Both the position numbers and the translations under genes were made by a program. 64,000 nt of DNA from Crambe crambe (Eukaryota > Porifera > Demospongiae > Poecilosclerida > Crambeidae): positions 8,328,501 through 8,392,500 of the forward strand of contig OZ004586.1 of assembly GCA_963924555.1 (NCBI GenBank), given 5' to 3'. Positions 63,894 to 64,000 of the stretch are shown here, piece by piece (position 1 is the first letter of the stretch; each line of letters begins with the position of its first letter). The notes beneath the pieces are model-generated. The model was not told where the DNA came from. It searched no databases and worked only from the letters and a program-made list of their open reading frames with translations.

Positions 63894-64000
63894 TGTTGAT
63901 TCATCACCCTAACTCACTTCCTCACTTTTTCTTTCATTCATCCATCATCATTATTGTCATTATCATTTATTATTATTTAGTCAAATAACCCCTTACCCAT

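Overview
This window is animal nuclear DNA, almost certainly from a demosponge, and Amphimedon queenslandica or a close relative is the best guess. The evidence is two complete genes and one broken gene for silicatein, the cathepsin L relative that makes sponge spicules and carries Ser where cathepsins have the catalytic Cys. Short GT-AG introns, a NACHT-type NLR gene, a TRAF gene and an AT-rich background full of TAGC/AGCT words agree with this. All gene models were built by eye, matching splice sites and codon phase and comparing the duplicated copies. Species assignment is inference.

Layout. (1) 1-28573 holds four tandem copies of a chimeric gene: a tyrosine-kinase-like (TKL) domain, a coiled coil of 14-residue repeats and a six-blade kelch domain. 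Copies lie at 32-2615 (first exon off the left edge), 5060-8469, 19753-23200 (broken) and 25772-28573. (2) Two nearly identical 20-exon ankyrin-repeat genes (8711-16354 and 28808-36323, both 1318 codons) follow copies 2 and 4, and a decayed third copy follows copy 1. (3) Silicatein genes follow each intact ankyrin gene: a truncated pseudogene at 17308-18091, a complete gene at 37253-39812, and a second, more divergent complete gene at 40984-43924. Units 2 and 4 therefore look like one kinase-kelch/ankyrin/silicatein block duplicated about 20 kb apart, with the left copy cut off at 18137. (4) The interval 18140-25700 between the blocks is a scrap yard: a SAM-synthetase 3' fragment, two VAMP7-like retrocopies, a small poly-A retro-insert and several inverted-repeat elements. 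(5) 44474-55047 is an NLR cluster: a pseudogene with an N-terminal 2A-like peptide and a DEATH-like exon fused to the C-terminal region, one intact DEATH-NACHT gene (46560-52072) with a Mutator-like element in its intron, and a truncated copy. (6) 55706-63014, minus strand, holds a TRAF-type MATH gene and a nucleoside-phosphorylase-like (PNP/MTAN) gene with a very basic C-terminal tail. Retroelement fragments occur at 53294-53396 and at the right edge.

How they may work together. NLR, TRAF, DEATH, TKL kinase, ankyrin and PNP-like domains are all common in innate immune signalling, so the window reads as a fast-evolving immune/signalling neighbourhood interleaved with a biosilica locus. The functional link between the kinase-kelch, ankyrin and silicatein genes is only inferred from their co-duplication.
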